Source: Patagioenas fasciata (taxonomy: Eukaryota; Chordata; Aves; Columbiformes; Columbidae). From it: DNA of 64,000 bases. The translations under genes and the position numbers were made by a program. Numbering within the stretch: the stretch's first letter is position 1; every line of letters starts with the position of its first letter. This document shows, one piece after another, positions 38,434 through 52,411 of this stretch. The stretch lies in contig NC_092520.1 of the NCBI RefSeq assembly GCF_037038585.1, forward strand, positions 12,965,001-13,029,000, written 5' to 3'. The notes beneath the pieces are model-generated. The model saw only the letters and a program-made list of their open reading frames with translations, was not told the DNA's origin and searched no databases.

Positions 38434-38755
38434 ACAGAATCACAGAATGGTTTGGGTCGGAAGGGACCTCTGGAGATCATCTGGTCCAACCCACCTGCTA
38501 AAGCAGGTTCACCAGAACAGATCACACAGGAATGTGTCCAGGAGGGTTTGAATGTCTCCAGAGAAGGAGACTCCACAACCTCTCTGGGCAGCCTGTTCCA
38601 GGGCCCTGGCACCTCAAAGTCAAGAAGTTTCTCCTCATATTCAGATAGAACCTTCTGTGCTTCAATCTGTGCCCATTGCCCCTCATCCTATTGTCAGGCA
38701 CCACTGAAAAGAGTCTGGTCCCATCCTCTTGGCATCCACCCTATATATTTCATTT
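38434..38755 (-). mobile_element. CR1 LINE 3' fragment (minus, about 320 bp)
   Basis: The plus strand begins ACAGAATCACAGAATGGTTT, then GGGTCGGAAGGGACCTCTGG and CATCTGGTCCAACCCACCTG. It continues with CACAACCTCTCTGGGCAGCC, the reverse complement of a CR1 3' end. Confidence 0.93.
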
Positions 38756-41700
38756 TCTCCTCAAAAGGTAACTTATACTCTGCGCTTGTTGTTGATATTA
38801 ACAGGAATTAATTTTCTTTGAGCTATGAAGGTATAGGGACATGCTATCTACACAGAGCTGGTGCAGAAGGGGACACCATCTTCTTGAAATTATTTAATTT
38901 GATCCTTGGAGTTATTCCAGCTGCCCAATGGAGTGGAAAGAGTTTTATCTGTGCTTCCTGCCCTTCCCAGTGCAACAAGGCAGATCTGTTTGCTTCCTCC
39001 CTGGGTGTGACAAGCTCCTTGGGAAGTCACAGGACCCAGGTGTGATCCTCTATCATTGCCAGTTACGTGCTTTTTTTCCTGCTCTTATCTTATGATAACA
39101 GCTCTCCAACTGGTCTCTGCAATTTATATAAAGCAGTCTTTTTTTGTCCTTTTGCTCTGCTGGAGAAAGTGCTTGGAACTAGGGCTTTTCTTCAAGCGTC
39201 TGGGTATTCTGGGCTACAGATTCGCCATGATTTGTGTGAAAAGTGCCTCATCGCTAGCTAGTAACCTAGAAATCCCAAGCCAGACTGAGGTAGAATGCGA
39301 GTCAAGTGCCTATTAGTTTAAAACATTCTTTAAAGTGTTAAGGCAGCATATTTGTTCAAGTCACAAACAGCATAGAAGCAGCAGCGCTGAAGGCAAGCTA
39401 ACTGCATGGAGAGTCTCTTGTAAGGAATAGTCCAGGATGCACAAGTAGATTTAATATTTTTCAGAAGTCTTACATATTTTTAACTCATTGGAAGTCATTC
39501 TTGTCTGACTTTCCTGGAGATGGCAGTGCTGGTTTCTAGGATAGATACCCTCCCCGCACTTAACCTCCTCCTTCAGTCGGTGACCCAGCATGTGGGGAGG
39601 GAGCCTTATGCTGCAGATCCATGTGCATGTTCACAACTGTCCTTCACACCGAACTGTACGAGAAATAGATAGATATATCTCATTATCAGTTCTTATCTGG
39701 GCTCAGAAATGGTAGTAATTAATGGTGATGGGGCGCTGGTTGGTTTGGGAAAGCTGGCTTCTTCCCCCAGGAACACCATGGTGGAGTAAGACAGGAACTG
39801 CCCAGACCCTTCCTTGTTCTTATTTTCCTCTCACTTTGATCACAAGAAGCCGCAAAGAAGCGCTTTGTAAAGGGTCCTAATATTAACCCGTTTTCCTGGG
39901 AGGATTGTGAGATATTTTTCCCCATTCATAAACTGCTTCGAGATCTACAAAGAAAAAGCTACTGCGATGGTATGAAGGAGCTGGTGTTAGGGCCTGCAGG
40001 ACCGCATGGTAGTCAAACAGAAAAGAGTGCTGTATGAAAGCAGCCTGGATCTGCGACCTCTGCCAGGATGTCACATACATCCTTGCTAAGCTGAGGATCT
40101 GGCAGGAGTTGTTACTTCTCCCTCGGCAGCACAGTACATGCTACTATATTCATCTTCATCCCCATCCTGATCCTCATCCTCATCCCCTGCATTTTGCCTT
40201 TGAGGGGAACCTGGTGGCACAATGGAGATGAGAATGTTTCCTTCGTGTCAGCACTTCCTTGTAAGATTGACCTGGTTCAGTTAAAGGTGTCTGTCCACCT
40301 AAGTCTCCCCAAAGCACAAGGGAAATCCCTGCAGAGACTTTCTTGGTGTATCACGCTGCGTGTAAAGGCTGTATTTGCCTATGTGGCCACAGAAATCATT
40401 GTGAGGGACACAACAATAGGACTGCTGCAATACCAACCAGAGTGACAGCGCTGATGTGGTGTTTGTTCTGAAAGTAGCAGAAAGCGAAATAAGGTCACAC
40501 TGTTCTTTCCATGTGCACTGTTTACACTGTATTAATTTAGTAATATGTTTATGTACGCCCGTGCTTTGCATCTCTTTGATCTTTGCAATCACACAAGCTA
40601 CAGCACAAACAGAACAAGGTCTGCAGGAAGTAGTACTGTGTTGTGTGCCTTTGTCTGCAGTGAGCATGACCTCATGGATTGCATTTTGGAGGGTGTGCAA
40701 TACAAGAACCTTGGCTGTATCGAGAAACAGGTAGTGCAGAATAAAAAACAGTAAAACCACTTGCTCTCCTGTTTTCTGGTGGAATGTCCTGCAAAGGACA
40801 TGTGGCAAGATATTTTAGGTAAACTTTGAATCAGATGAAAAATGTAGTCAAAGTGCTTAACATCATGCATACAACGTGGTGGGATTCTAGACTGTAAAAC
40901 AAGCTTTGTTCTGCCCATAAAAGGCAGCCTTTCTTCAATACCTCAAGCTGATTCTTAGCAGGAGTAATATATTTAATCATAGATTCTTAGCAAAATTCAG
41001 GGAATTTTCCTTCAAACTAGTGAAGCAAAGAAGCTCAAAGTGCTAGAGAAGCCCCATAGCCCTAGAGCAGAAGGCAGGTTTCTGTTCTTCATCACTTAGA
41101 TACACCCTGTATAAAGGAGACGTATCAGCTGGTCATGTCTCATCATGTTCTGTTTTTCAGGGGACACACCAAGATTTTGAATGACCTGATGCTCTACCCA
41201 TCGTCTGCTATGTTTCGTTTGCCACCCTGGGGACACGCTCTGGCAATGGAGAATGTGATTGTGTCTCACACAGCAAAGCACGTATGATCTCCAGGGCCAT
41301 GGGGTAGAGGAGGTGCTGGATCAGACTGTTGCCTCTTGGAGCGAATAGCAATGCAGTGAGCAGCTTGGTGCTGGTGGCAGCCATCACCACCCATCCTTGA
41401 CCAGGATACTACATATTTCGTGTAAAATGAAGTGATTTCCTTCATGTCTGAAGATGGTGCTCCCTAATATTTTTGAAGTTTAGTAGGAAACTAATTTGCT
41501 CCCCCATGAAGAGTAAAACCTCAAAATAGTGGGTTAAAGTGAACAGAAGAAACTTAACCTATAAAGTAAAATAACAATTTCCCCTAATCCTCAGCCCATC
41601 TGTGGAGACAGAAGTGCCCTGAAGAGTAGTACACATATTCGCTGATGAAACTCACTGCTGGCAATGTCATTATTTTATAGGAGTGGGCTTCCAACTCAAA

Positions 41701-43507
41701 AGCTGCTACCAATTTAAAATAAGACAGCGTTGATCAAGAAGAATCACAGACTTTTTTTTAGGCCATACTAGGTTCCAAAGACTATTCTGGACATTGTGAG
41801 TTAAAATCGGCATCTTGGATTTTATCCATGACTTGAAATGATCAGTGTCTCCTAGAACAGAGGGGACAAACACACAGGTGAAATTCAATTACAGAAGTGA
41901 AATTTAGACCCATGGGTTCACCTTGGGAAAAGTTTAGAGACCACCATAGATATCAGTTGACTCAGTTTTCATACCATGGGCTTTATTTGAAAGCAGTTTT
42001 CTGGCCTGGGTATGTATTACCTTCTGTTACTGTGACCCAGTCCTAATGTAAGATAAGCACAGATAAGCGAGACAAAGCCCACACAGAAAAAGGCGCATTT
42101 GGAAAAATGCCTGGGTACACCAAATCCTCTTCTTTCTCCAGGAGCAGGTCAGGCTATCGTAATACTTCTGTTTTGTTATGTACTTATATTAAAAATGGCA
42201 GCTGAGCCCCATCAGTCAGGTACATGGATATAATTGTCACTTTTACTTCTGACTGCTTTTGAGAAATGAGGGAGGTTATCTCAGTTCTCACTGCACCGAG
42301 GCATTGCCAGGTGGCTTTCACCCAAGGCCAGGACTCACCTGAACACTGGATTCTTTGTTCCACTGCCCTTCCTTAGGCTAGATGGGGAGCAAATAATCAG
42401 ATTGCTGTTCACTGACAACTTGTTTTCCTTAGAACATGCCCAAAGAGACTGAGATCAAAAGATCTGACAACTGTTTTGGGGGTTTGGGGGGCCAAATCTT
42501 CATCTACCTTCCAATATTTTTGATGTAATTAAAGTGCCAAGCTCTTAAGTGGAGACAACCATACATGCAGTTAACTGCATGAGTGTTTTACTCTAAAGAG
42601 GGTGTATGTTTGTGGGTAGAAATATAGAAATATTGATTTCCTGTGTTTGAAAAACACTTATTTTGCTTGTGGACTAGCAGCAGAATTGCTTTTCCTCTCA
42701 GTGTCACACCAGTGAGGACAGCTGGAGTGTGCATACTCTTGAACACTGAATGGTTCCTATTAAAAGCCAAACAATATGGCTCATTTGCTTTGTGGGCATC
42801 AATAACTGCACTTTACTTACTTATCAGTTCTCTAACGGCATAGCTCATACGTTGTAATTTGAAACCCTTTATGTTATTTGTGTTAAGAGTTATAAAAAGA
42901 ATGAAGGACTCATCTAGGGCTGCCTCTCACCTGTGTTAACAACATAATGATTGCATGTGTCAACCAAGAAGCCATCCAGACTTCCTGAAACCTAAAATAA
43001 GACAGAAAATGTCATATTAGCAGCAGCCTTTCATTTCTAAGCTCAGCTTGTTCAGTTGCCCTTAAAGGTCCAACAACAGAGATGAGCATGGCAACAGGCT
43101 GTGGATGTTATCAGATTTGAGTCAATTTGGTTTCAGGAGGGGAGGAAACAACTGACTGTAAAATCCACTCTGCTGCCAGAGCTGCTGCAAGACCACGTTC
43201 CCTGCCGTAACCGTGCCAGGAAAACTCGATCTCAGATTTCAGGCATTTCAGATTCAGCCGAAACCAGCTCAAACTCAGTCCCCTAACGTGTCCGCTGTTA
43301 GTACGGAGTGTGGGACCTGGGGTATCATACAGCACAATGATGTTGCACATTCCCATGGTCCAACCTGTGTCTTGTGTGCCTACAAGTGTATTTGTAGGAC
43401 CCTGTGGAGGCACAGTCACCAGGCTGCAGGTAGCGGGCTGCTAAAATTGCTACTCATAATGAAGCCCATGATGTTGTGGGTATGAGAAGTGGATGGGATT
43501 GGGTAAG
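38756..43507. other. Intergenic, no gene seen
   Basis: Unique sequence with an impure CATCCT-type microsatellite at about 40148-40190. No exon recognised. Confidence 0.5.
40148..40190 (+). repeat. CATCCT/CATCCC impure microsatellite
   Basis: About seven imperfect six-base units (CATCTT, CATCCC, CATCCT, GATCCT, CATCCT, CATCCC). Confidence 0.75.
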
Positions 43508-43788
43508 GGATTTACAACAGGGCAAGGGGTAATGGTTTTAAACTAAAAGAGGGGAGATTTCGGCTAGAAATAAGGAAGAAATTTTTTACAATGAGGGTGG
43601 TGAAACCCTGGCCCAGGTTGCCCAGAGAGGTGGTGGATACCCCATCCCTGGAGACGTTCAAGACCAGGCTGGACGGGGCTCTGAGAAACCTGATCTAGGT
43701 GAAGATGTCCCTGCTCATTGCAGGGGGTTGGACTAAGTGAACTTTGAAGGTCCCTTCCCACCCAAACTGCTCTGTGATTGTATGATTC
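43508..43788 (+). mobile_element. CR1 LINE 3' fragment (plus, about 280 bp)
   Basis: It reads GGGCAAGGGGTAATGGTTTT, GAGGTGGTGGATACCCCATC and GGTCCCTTCCCACCCAAACT, with terminal GATTGTATGATTC. Confidence 0.94.
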
Positions 43789-46700
43789 AGGTTCCACAGG
43801 CTTTTGCAAGTGCAGAAGGGAGGGTATAACAGCTTGGCATCTTGCAAGTAGTAATTAATGTCTGTACGTAGCTGAGGACAGGCAGGGGAAGAGATTTTGG
43901 CCTCTCCCCTTTCTTTATTGATTTCCTCTCTTTGATCTTGCTGGTTTAGCTGAAGCATCATGTACTGAACATCGGTTGTGGTGCCTCTTTCATGTCACTG
44001 TTTTCACACTCCCTTGGCTTTGGGACATTAAAGCTTTCAGTGAAGACCAAGGTAAAGCTGGGTTTTGGTGTTCTTCTTGTGTGTTGTTTATTTAGTGTGC
44101 AGTTTTGATAGTTAGAGTATGAAAGTCCAGATGGGAGAAAGAAATCGGGACTCACGTGTATTAGCAGAATGTGACAGCAGAGCCAGTTCTGCTCCCCTGC
44201 TTCTTCCTGCTACAGCAGAAGCCAGATCCAGACAGACAAAGCAAAACCAATATGAATTAGAATAGTGTTTATATAGAAAAATGAGACTCCTAATTCACTC
44301 TCTTGTTTTAGACAATGGCATTATGAAAAGGTCCAGTCTACATTCCTCTAACTGCAAAAAATGAAAATAGCTGTATTAATCTGGGGGACACTCCCTTTCT
44401 TATAACCCTTGAAAGACATTACTGTATTGCACATACAACGAATGCTGTGTTTTATCTATGCTGCACAAAATATATGTACAAAGAATGGGTATTTTTCATC
44501 CTTTAGCATAATTTGGCCGTGCCTCTCTAGCCGGTTATTTTTAGGATGAGATGAATCATAGACTGTTTCTACCCAGTGACTATAAAAGGAGCCTAAAATG
44601 ACCATCTCAGATGCAGGTGTCTTTTGTAACCATATTTTTTTGTACTACTCTTCCTTAATTTAGTTTCACAGTTACAATTGGGTAGAAAAACCTGTTCGTA
44701 AACCAGAAGGCATCAGATCTGTTATTCTAAAACTAATCACAAAATTAATTTATTTTGTATAACAAAATATGATCTGGAGAGTACAAAAAAATTTAGGTGA
44801 TAAAGCAACCATCTCAAAGATCTCCAGAGTTGTGATTTCCTGAAGTGGGTTCTCTGGCAGCTCTTGTGGGTGGTGTGTGGGTACCAAGGCGCTCCTTACC
44901 CATCATATTGCCAGCGGTCAGGCTTCTCACCCACAGCAGAGGAAACGACATTTCTCGAACTCTCTTCTTCTGATCTGTTTTAGACATCTATGCCAAAGCG
45001 AGATGAAGCTGCTTGGAGGGCTTGTTTCCGTCCCACTGGGCTCCTTTGCAGTTGGGGACCACTGCAGGGGTGAGGTGTCTTCAATCAGCATCACTCTGCA
45101 GCACGATGGACCTGGCCAGAGGGTGCATGGGGCAGGTGAGTCCCCAGCAAAGCTGCGTCCTGAAGGAGCTCACATGGGCAGAACATGAGGTGAAATGTGC
45201 TGGCATAAGGATGCTCACCATACAGCACAGAAATGGCTGTGTGTTGTTTGTGGTTTCAAGGATGGATCAACAGCATCTCGCAAGATCAACTGCAGGCATG
45301 CTGAACCAGTGGCTTTGCAACCTGAGGAAGGACCGTCCACCAGGGCCAACCACAGGGGAGCATCAAATCCGACTACAAAATTTCAGCGTGCAACCAGCTG
45401 CCCTTCTCTGTTTGAACAAATTAGTGGTCAATTACATTCTAAGCTCATGGGGAAGGGACCATCATTTTTGTTCTTCGTCATGTTCTCTGCCATGTTCTCT
45501 GCTTTCTTTTTCTGACACTGTCATACTAGAGATAATAATGATGTCATTAAAATATATTACAGCGTTGGTGTAATGTATCATTTTCTGACCAAAGGTATAG
45601 GTATTTATGAACATCAGACACAGAAGGCTGCAAATAAATTCATTTCAACATGTATAAAAGTAAAACACTGGTTTTGTTTTGCAAAATAATTTATCTTTGT
45701 TTTATAAAATAATTTATTATTGTTTATTATTTTGTAAAATTTTGTAAATATATGTGTAATATTTTGCAAAATAACTTATCTTTTACATTTTTGAAAAAAG
45801 AATAAACATATTATAATACCATACTAGTCATTAAGCTGATTGGGACAAGTTTAATAAGATTAATTTTGCATTCTGATGTTGAGTACTGTTCCAGCCAAAT
45901 GAAAAGCAATTAAGTATAACGAACCTTCAGATTTGCTGTTCATTTTGCAAAACAAGGAAAAGCAGAAGAATGCAATAATATCAGCATCTAAACTTCATTG
46001 ATCCCACTGGACCCATTCAGAATGAATAATTTTAGGCTTTTCTGTGTATTTCCATTTTCTCCATGTACTTTTTCCACATTGCAGGAGTGATCAGATTCAC
46101 AATGCCAGAGAGGGGGAGGAAGGCTCACTGTAAGGTTCAGGATTGAGAAATAAATACTAGAAAGACAATATCAGGTGTTGGAGATCATAAACCAGGCAGA
46201 AAAATGGCTTTTTTCACTGCATTACTGTCCTTTTCTGAGATCTGATTTGGACAGTGGCTGAGCACTGGAAGGAGGAGACCCCACCGGTTTTGCTGTGAGT
46301 GGCTCATAAGGCTGAAGCTTCAAATCAGCATTTGGAAACACAAAAGCATGCTTGTGCAAAGTGCTCATCTCTGGTTTTAGGTAGCCATTACCTTTGAGAG
46401 GGTGCTCAGAACACGTGTAGGACTTTTTCTCTGCCAAAATAATATTTTGCGATGTCTGGTTTTTGACAACCCCATTTTCTTTGCATGCTTCAACTCCTTG
46501 GCTTCACTTCCTAATGAGACAGTTCTGTCAAGTGTTTGCAATACTTTTTATTCAAGGGATTATTAAGTCAAACCATGGTCAAATCCTGCTCAAAAAAAAT
46601 AGTAGAGAAGGCTTTCTACTTTTTTGGAGTAAATATTATTTGTATTTTTAAAATAGAAATTTAAAATACAAATTTAAATACAATTTTTTAAAAAACTCAC

Positions 46701-46985
46701 AGCTTCATGTTGTCTTGTCTGTTTCCTAGCATTGTTCAGAATTAAGAAGGTCCCAGGATTATTTGGATGCACAGCACTAAGGTGGTCCCCTGTGCATCAC
46801 CCACCTTGCCCTGGCAAACACCAAGCCCTTCTCAAATTAATCAGGTGCCCTGAGGCTGTTAGTCCCTCAGCAACCTAATTGCTCCTTAAAAGCAGACGCT
46901 TGCTGCCATTTGTACCCATCTTTTACACCAGCACAGGGAAGAGAGGGTGAGAAAGAGGTCTTTAGAGAAGGTCTGAAGGCAACGC
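43789..46985. other. Intergenic, AT-rich, no gene seen
   Basis: Unique sequence, strongly AT-rich at 45600-45850 where two near-identical 22-base words recur 85 bases apart. The 100- to 190-codon open frames at 44.9-45.6 kb have no recognisable domain. Confidence 0.5.
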
Positions 46986-46987
46986 TT

Positions 46988-47191
46988 AGGCTGAGAGAGT
47001 TGGGGTTGTTCAGCCTGGAGAAGAGAAGGCTACAGTGAGACCTTGTTGTGGCCTTTCAGTACTTAAAAGGGGCCTGTGAGAAAGATGTGGACAGACTTTT
47101 AGCAGAGTGTGTTACAACAGGACAAGGGGTAATGGTTTTAAATTAAGAGGGGAGATTCACGGGAGACATGAGGAAGAAATTTTTTACATTA
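46988..47191 (+). mobile_element. CR1 LINE fragment (plus, about 200 bp, cut at its 3' end)
   Basis: It opens with CTGAGAGAGTTGGGGTTGTT and CAGCCTGGAGAAGAGAAGG and stops at GAAGAAATTTTTTACATTA, before the usual CR1 3' terminus. A near-identical segment starts about 430 bases downstream. Confidence 0.9.
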
Positions 47192-47417
47192 AACTCCAGC
47201 AAGGAAGACACTGGAGACATGGCCATGGGTCTGTGTGTGGTTGTACTGTATCGATACAGCTTCCTACAGGAAAGAGATGTCAGCTTCACACTTAAGCTCA
47301 CAAATGCCACAAAAAAAATTGCATGGGTGATGGAAAGAAAAGATGTGTACATTTTTGATTGACTATAATGCCTGGATTTGAGTTTGGCTTCCTACTAAAA
47401 TATAAAACCCAAGATAA

Positions 47418-47810
47418 AGGCTGAGAGAGTTGGGGTTGTTCAGCCTGGAGAAGAGAAGGCTCTGGGGAGACCTTATTGCGGCCTTTCAGTACTTAAAAGG
47501 GGCCTGTAAGAAAGATGGGGACAGACGTTTTAGCAGGGCCTATTACAACAGGACAAGGGGTGATGGTTTAAAACTAAAGGAGAGGAGATTCAGACCAGAT
47601 GTGAGGAAGAAATTTTTTTACACTGAGGATGGTGAAACCCTGGCCCAGGTTCCCAGAGAGGTGGTGGATGCCCCATCCCTGGAGACATCCCAGTCCAGGC
47701 TGGACGGGGCTCTCAGCAACCTGATCTGGTTGAAGATGTCCCTGCTCATGGCAGGGGTGGGACTGGATGAGCTTTGAAGGTCCCTTCCAACCCAAACTAC
47801 TCTATGATTC
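47418..47810 (+). mobile_element. CR1 LINE 3' fragment (plus, about 390 bp)
   Basis: It begins GGCTGAGAGAGTTGGGGTTG and runs to the true CR1 end: GGTCCCTTCCAACCCAAACT with CTATGATTC. It contains GGGACAGACGTTTTAGCAGG and GAGGTGGTGGATGCCCCATC. Confidence 0.95.
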
Positions 47811-50498
47811 GAAATGAGTAGACTTTTCCCTGCTGCTGGCATGCACAGCATTGTGCTCCCTCTCTGCTGCTTTCCTTCCTTTCCTCCAGCTTTTCTTCAT
47901 CTTGGCACTCCTGTAACAAGTTTTGAATCTGCTCAAATTATTTGGTAATTTTTAGAAGTACTATGATCTCTTTTCATATTGGTATCATGCAGGAGGTAAA
48001 TGTAAGGCCCAGTGCTATGACCAGCAGTTAGCTGAATGGCATGTTGGTTTAGATCTTGGCAGGAAGACACCTCTAAAAATCACTGTAGGGTGAAGTGCGA
48101 TCTTGTGAGGAAGCACATTGGGCTGTTTGCTGCCCTGAGTGAGTTATCTGGGTGGAATGGCCCCTCTGTGCCTGTCCTAATCCCTGCTGAGGGGATTATG
48201 GCATCGCGCTGTGTGCGGGGTATTGGCTGATGTAATCCCTGCTATGTGGGAGATTTGCTGCAGGGTGATGCTAAAATGCAAAGCAGTATTTTTGCTCAAA
48301 AGATGCTGTAATGCTGCAACAGGTCCGTTACGTTTGAGGCTGTGAAAAAACAGTGCAGCGTTCACAGTGTGCTGCTCGGTACAGTGTACATCAGCTGGAA
48401 TTTGACTTTTGTATTGAACAGTTCAGCCCCATTTCTCTGTCATACTTTAACAATGTGACAATAAGCATCTTACAGGCATCTGCCTCCTGTGACAGAGATT
48501 TGCAGTTGCTGGGCTCTCTGCATTTGCTTTCAGTGCAGCTGTTTTGTGATTCTGAATCCTGTTTCCGTGGTCCTTCAGAAGACCCCTGAAGGTTCGGTCA
48601 GTGTTCATGTTACTTTACAGTTTTAGAGTTTTTTGTTTTGGTTTGGTTTGGGTTTTTTTGTTTGTTTGTTTGTTTTTTTTTTCCCATTTCTCACCATATT
48701 TTTGCTGTCTTCTTGATTTCCGTAAGGAAATACAAGTTAATAGTGGAAAATTATATATATGTTTTTTTGTTCTCACTTTAAGATTCTTATATTCTCTTAT
48801 GCTTCACCAGAGAAGACTCTGTCATCACAAATCAATAAGAACTAAGATATTGCTATCAACGGTGCTTTAAAATAGAGCTTTTATTTTGAAGCTGACTTCT
48901 GTAGTGGAATTGCAGGGGAAGCGGACACAAGCCTCTATAGTTAAGGTTTACCAAGAGTGCTGTGGTTGTATCAACACCACGTAATGATAGACTCAAAATG
49001 AGATTCAAGGTGCCTGATGCTTGGCTTTACAACCTTGAAGAATTTCAGGGCAAAACTGAAGCATCTGGTGGTGCTGCCCTTTTTCTGCCACAAAGGCTAG
49101 AAACTTTAATCCCTGCTGAGATAATAGGGATGTGATCTTGCATGCATATTTTGCAAGAAAATTAAAAACATGATGACTTGTCTGCTTTGTGAACGCCTTA
49201 AAAATTACACTTTCTGGCCCTGAGTTTGTCATGAGGCTATTGGCCAAAATGCCCCTGTGCACCATCTCCTGTCCTACTGAAATTTATAATGTGGTAGTTT
49301 TTTGCAGCTGTTTTTCTCCTCTCCAAAGCTGTCTGTGTTTCATAAAACAAAGGCAAATTTTGAATGTGCTTCATTCAATTAGCTTTTTTTCGTGTTTGTG
49401 TTATAAGGCATATAATCTTTAATTGTCAGAACTTCCTGTCTTCTGTTTTTATACATTTGAACATATCTCAGGATTTTTTTTTTTTTTAATTAAAAACCTG
49501 CAGCACTGTGATAAATCAGAGCTCTACCCCATGCCTTATGATGGTGCCACTATACCACATTGATATTGTTATGGTGCGTGCCTTTTTTTGGCAGCTTGCA
49601 GGCACTTTGCTTGGGTGGCTGCACCTCCATAGAAGACAACTGCCCCTGAGCCGTGGTGCAAGGCTCCCCGACACAGCATGGGCTGGTTTCTGGAGCAGAG
49701 GAACGGGTCACACACCATGTTTCCAGCAACCCACTGATCCTCCTGCTTGCATGTGGGCTTGCTGAGGTTTCTGAGATGCTTTGCTTCCCCGCACATCCTC
49801 AGGACATGGCCAGAGTAGTTCAGTAAATGGAACTGAAGAAACCCACTCATCAATTACCTTGATTTGTGATTTTTTTGGGAGGGCCCTAAAACACACTGTA
49901 TGGCTTAATAGAGGCAATTTTAAACCTAGTCCCAAATAAATCTTTTTTACATCGAAGGAATTTCTCTTTAAGATACTTTATCTATCCCATCCCAGTTGCT
50001 GAGCTGAGCTACGCATTGGTGCTTCATGCATTGCCATCATTCTGACCAGTGGTTTTCCTGTTTTCAATATCTTTTGATAATAATTCTTCTGCTGTGTGTT
50101 ATGTGGAAAGGCTTTGAAGAAATTCTCCAAATAGTAGATTGGAGAGGAATTCTCCACCCTCAGAGCTGGTGGCAATTCTCTAGCACAAACGCATTTCTGT
50201 CTTTCCTTTTTTTTCCCCCTCTTGCTCTTGTTATCCAGGCATTTGATATTTTTAATGAAGCTTTAAAGTTTCAAAAGATATTGCTCCTTTTTTCTTAATG
50301 CAAATCAGTTTTATTGATGACTTTTGTTTGAAAACAGAATCCCCACCATCATAGCAAACCCCAACATTTTGTTATGGTGTTTTGGATATTCCAGATTCTT
50401 TATAGAAATTCTTGTTTCCATCAGCAATACTTCTAACAAAGGGGAAGAAATGTAGGGGAAAAACCTGGCAGCACAGTTGTTCTGTGGGTGCTGCAGCT
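47811..50498. other. Intergenic, no gene seen
   Basis: Unique sequence with a T/G-rich tract (GTTT words) at about 48630-48684 and a T-run at about 49471-49487. Confidence 0.5.
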
Positions 50499-50588
50499 GT
50501 CCCTGCTCATTGCAGGGAGGCTGGACTAGATGACCTTCGAAGTTTCCTTCCAACCCAAACTATTCGATGATTCTGGATTTTGTGATTC
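50499..50588 (+). mobile_element. CR1 LINE 3' terminal fragment (plus, about 90 bp)
   Basis: It reads TGTCCCTGCTCATTGCAGGG, CTGGACTAGATGACCTTCGA and TTCCTTCCAACCCAAACTAT, then GATTCTGGATT and a second GATTCT. Confidence 0.88.
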
Positions 50589-52411
50589 TTCTCTATACCA
50601 CATAACTACTACGTTCAAGATTACTTTTAGTAACAGTTAACAAAACATCATACTTTAGGACTAGTGTTTGTAAACAAATTGAAAATGAAAAAGCTATATG
50701 TATGAAATATTATGAACATTTTGTATTGTGTTAGATCATTGATGCAGTCAAGCAGGACTCAAAAATCTTCCCCCTGTTTCAAGACATTAGAATGCAAAAC
50801 TCTTGATGAGTAACAGCTAAAGTAGCGTGGAAGTACTCTCTTCTTTCCTCTAACTTACACTGATAAAACAGATCAGAATCCTGTCTATTCTCTGATGCTT
50901 CTCACATGTGCATAAAATACAGCTGGCTAAGATATATTTGCTTATGTCACCGGAAATAAAGTCATATATTAATTTTCAGTGAATTTTTTTGCGTGTAGAA
51001 TGAGTTTTTCTGAGGAGATGGCGAATGAAACTTTTGCTTCTGACACATTAACAAATACCTGTAAACACAGGGAAAGTGAGGACCAGCCGCACACTGACAA
51101 AAACAGCTCACAGTCCTCCCAGTGCCTCAAAGTGAGTCATTTTCCATCCTTAGGAGTTAAATATAGGAATCGTTAAGCATCTGTTACCAACTGCCAGATC
51201 TTTTTCTGAGGAAGTACAGCCTCACCTCTGATGCACCTGCATAAAACACAGAAAAAACTTTTTCTTTTCTTTTTGGCTACCTTCAGCTTGCTTGTTGAGG
51301 GCTGCTGGATGGTTACCTGCCAACAGCTACGGAACTGCTGCCAGGCATTCAGAAATTGTAGTTGATAACAACATGGGGAAATCCCCTTCTGGTACATGGC
51401 AAGATAATATTGCACCTCTTTCTAACAAGGCAGGAGTTAATTTTTTGCATAAAACTTAGCGAGGCACCAGTAAGATGGTTCTCTAGCTTTGTGCCTGTAG
51501 TAAAACAGAAGGTAGTACTCCCCAGTTGCACGTAGACTTGGACTAACTGGTATGCCTGTTTCCATAGACAGTGACAAACATAAAGCAGGCAACTCTGAGC
51601 TCACTTAGTTTTCCTCTGGCTTATCATCCCCAGTGCTAAAAGACCACATTCCTACAAACATATAAAAAGTGTCAGAAAAAGAAGTAGGGTATAGATTGCA
51701 CGATAAAAATCCTCCTGAGGATGCAAGTGTTCTAGTCTAAGCAAACACATTGGAGTCAGAGCATGACATGAATGCTTTGTACTGTTTGTGATGGCCAAAG
51801 AGTGTTCCCTTCCAGCTATAACATCTATAAAATGGATGGGCTTCAGCCTGTGGACCCCTAAGAAGCTGCTATGCAAGGAGGTGGGTGTAGGGCAGGAAAC
51901 CCCAGTCCCAGTCCCTTTGGTCTGTGACCAAAGTCATGCTGTGGTGCATAAAAATGAAAATTTCTACATGCACGCAAAATAGTTGTATAAATCGAAACAG
52001 CTTCCTGTATGATGTGTTTCAAGGGTCATTTTTTGTTGGCAACATTCAAATGGTAACAATACCTATTAATTTGCATGTGCATGATACTGGATTTCAGGCT
52101 GCAGAGTTGCTACGTGACTCTTGGCCTGTGCCTCTGTAGGATTCCCTGATGTTTTTCCAGTAAGGGTTTGGTGCACATCAGGTTGATTATCCTGTTGAGT
52201 CAAGATTTGGTAGTCACAGTTTTTTCTTCCACAGAGCTGCTTAAATGCCAATATGCATGGTGTTGTAATCATTTACACTAGTGAGGTATAAGCTTATATC
52301 TTCGGGATTCACAAAGTAGAAGATAGTTTTAAACTCTCCTTGCAGGAAAGTGAAATGTTACCTGCAGTCTGTGTACAAACTATTTCACTTCTAAAAATGA
52401 GCCTCATAACA
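50589..52411. other. Intergenic, no gene seen
   Basis: AT-rich unique sequence; no exon or repeat family recognised. Confidence 0.5.

Noticed and set aside
45013-45573. 186-codon plus-strand frame
   Set aside because: No recognisable family; overlapping frames are similarly long, as expected by chance in moderately GC-rich DNA.
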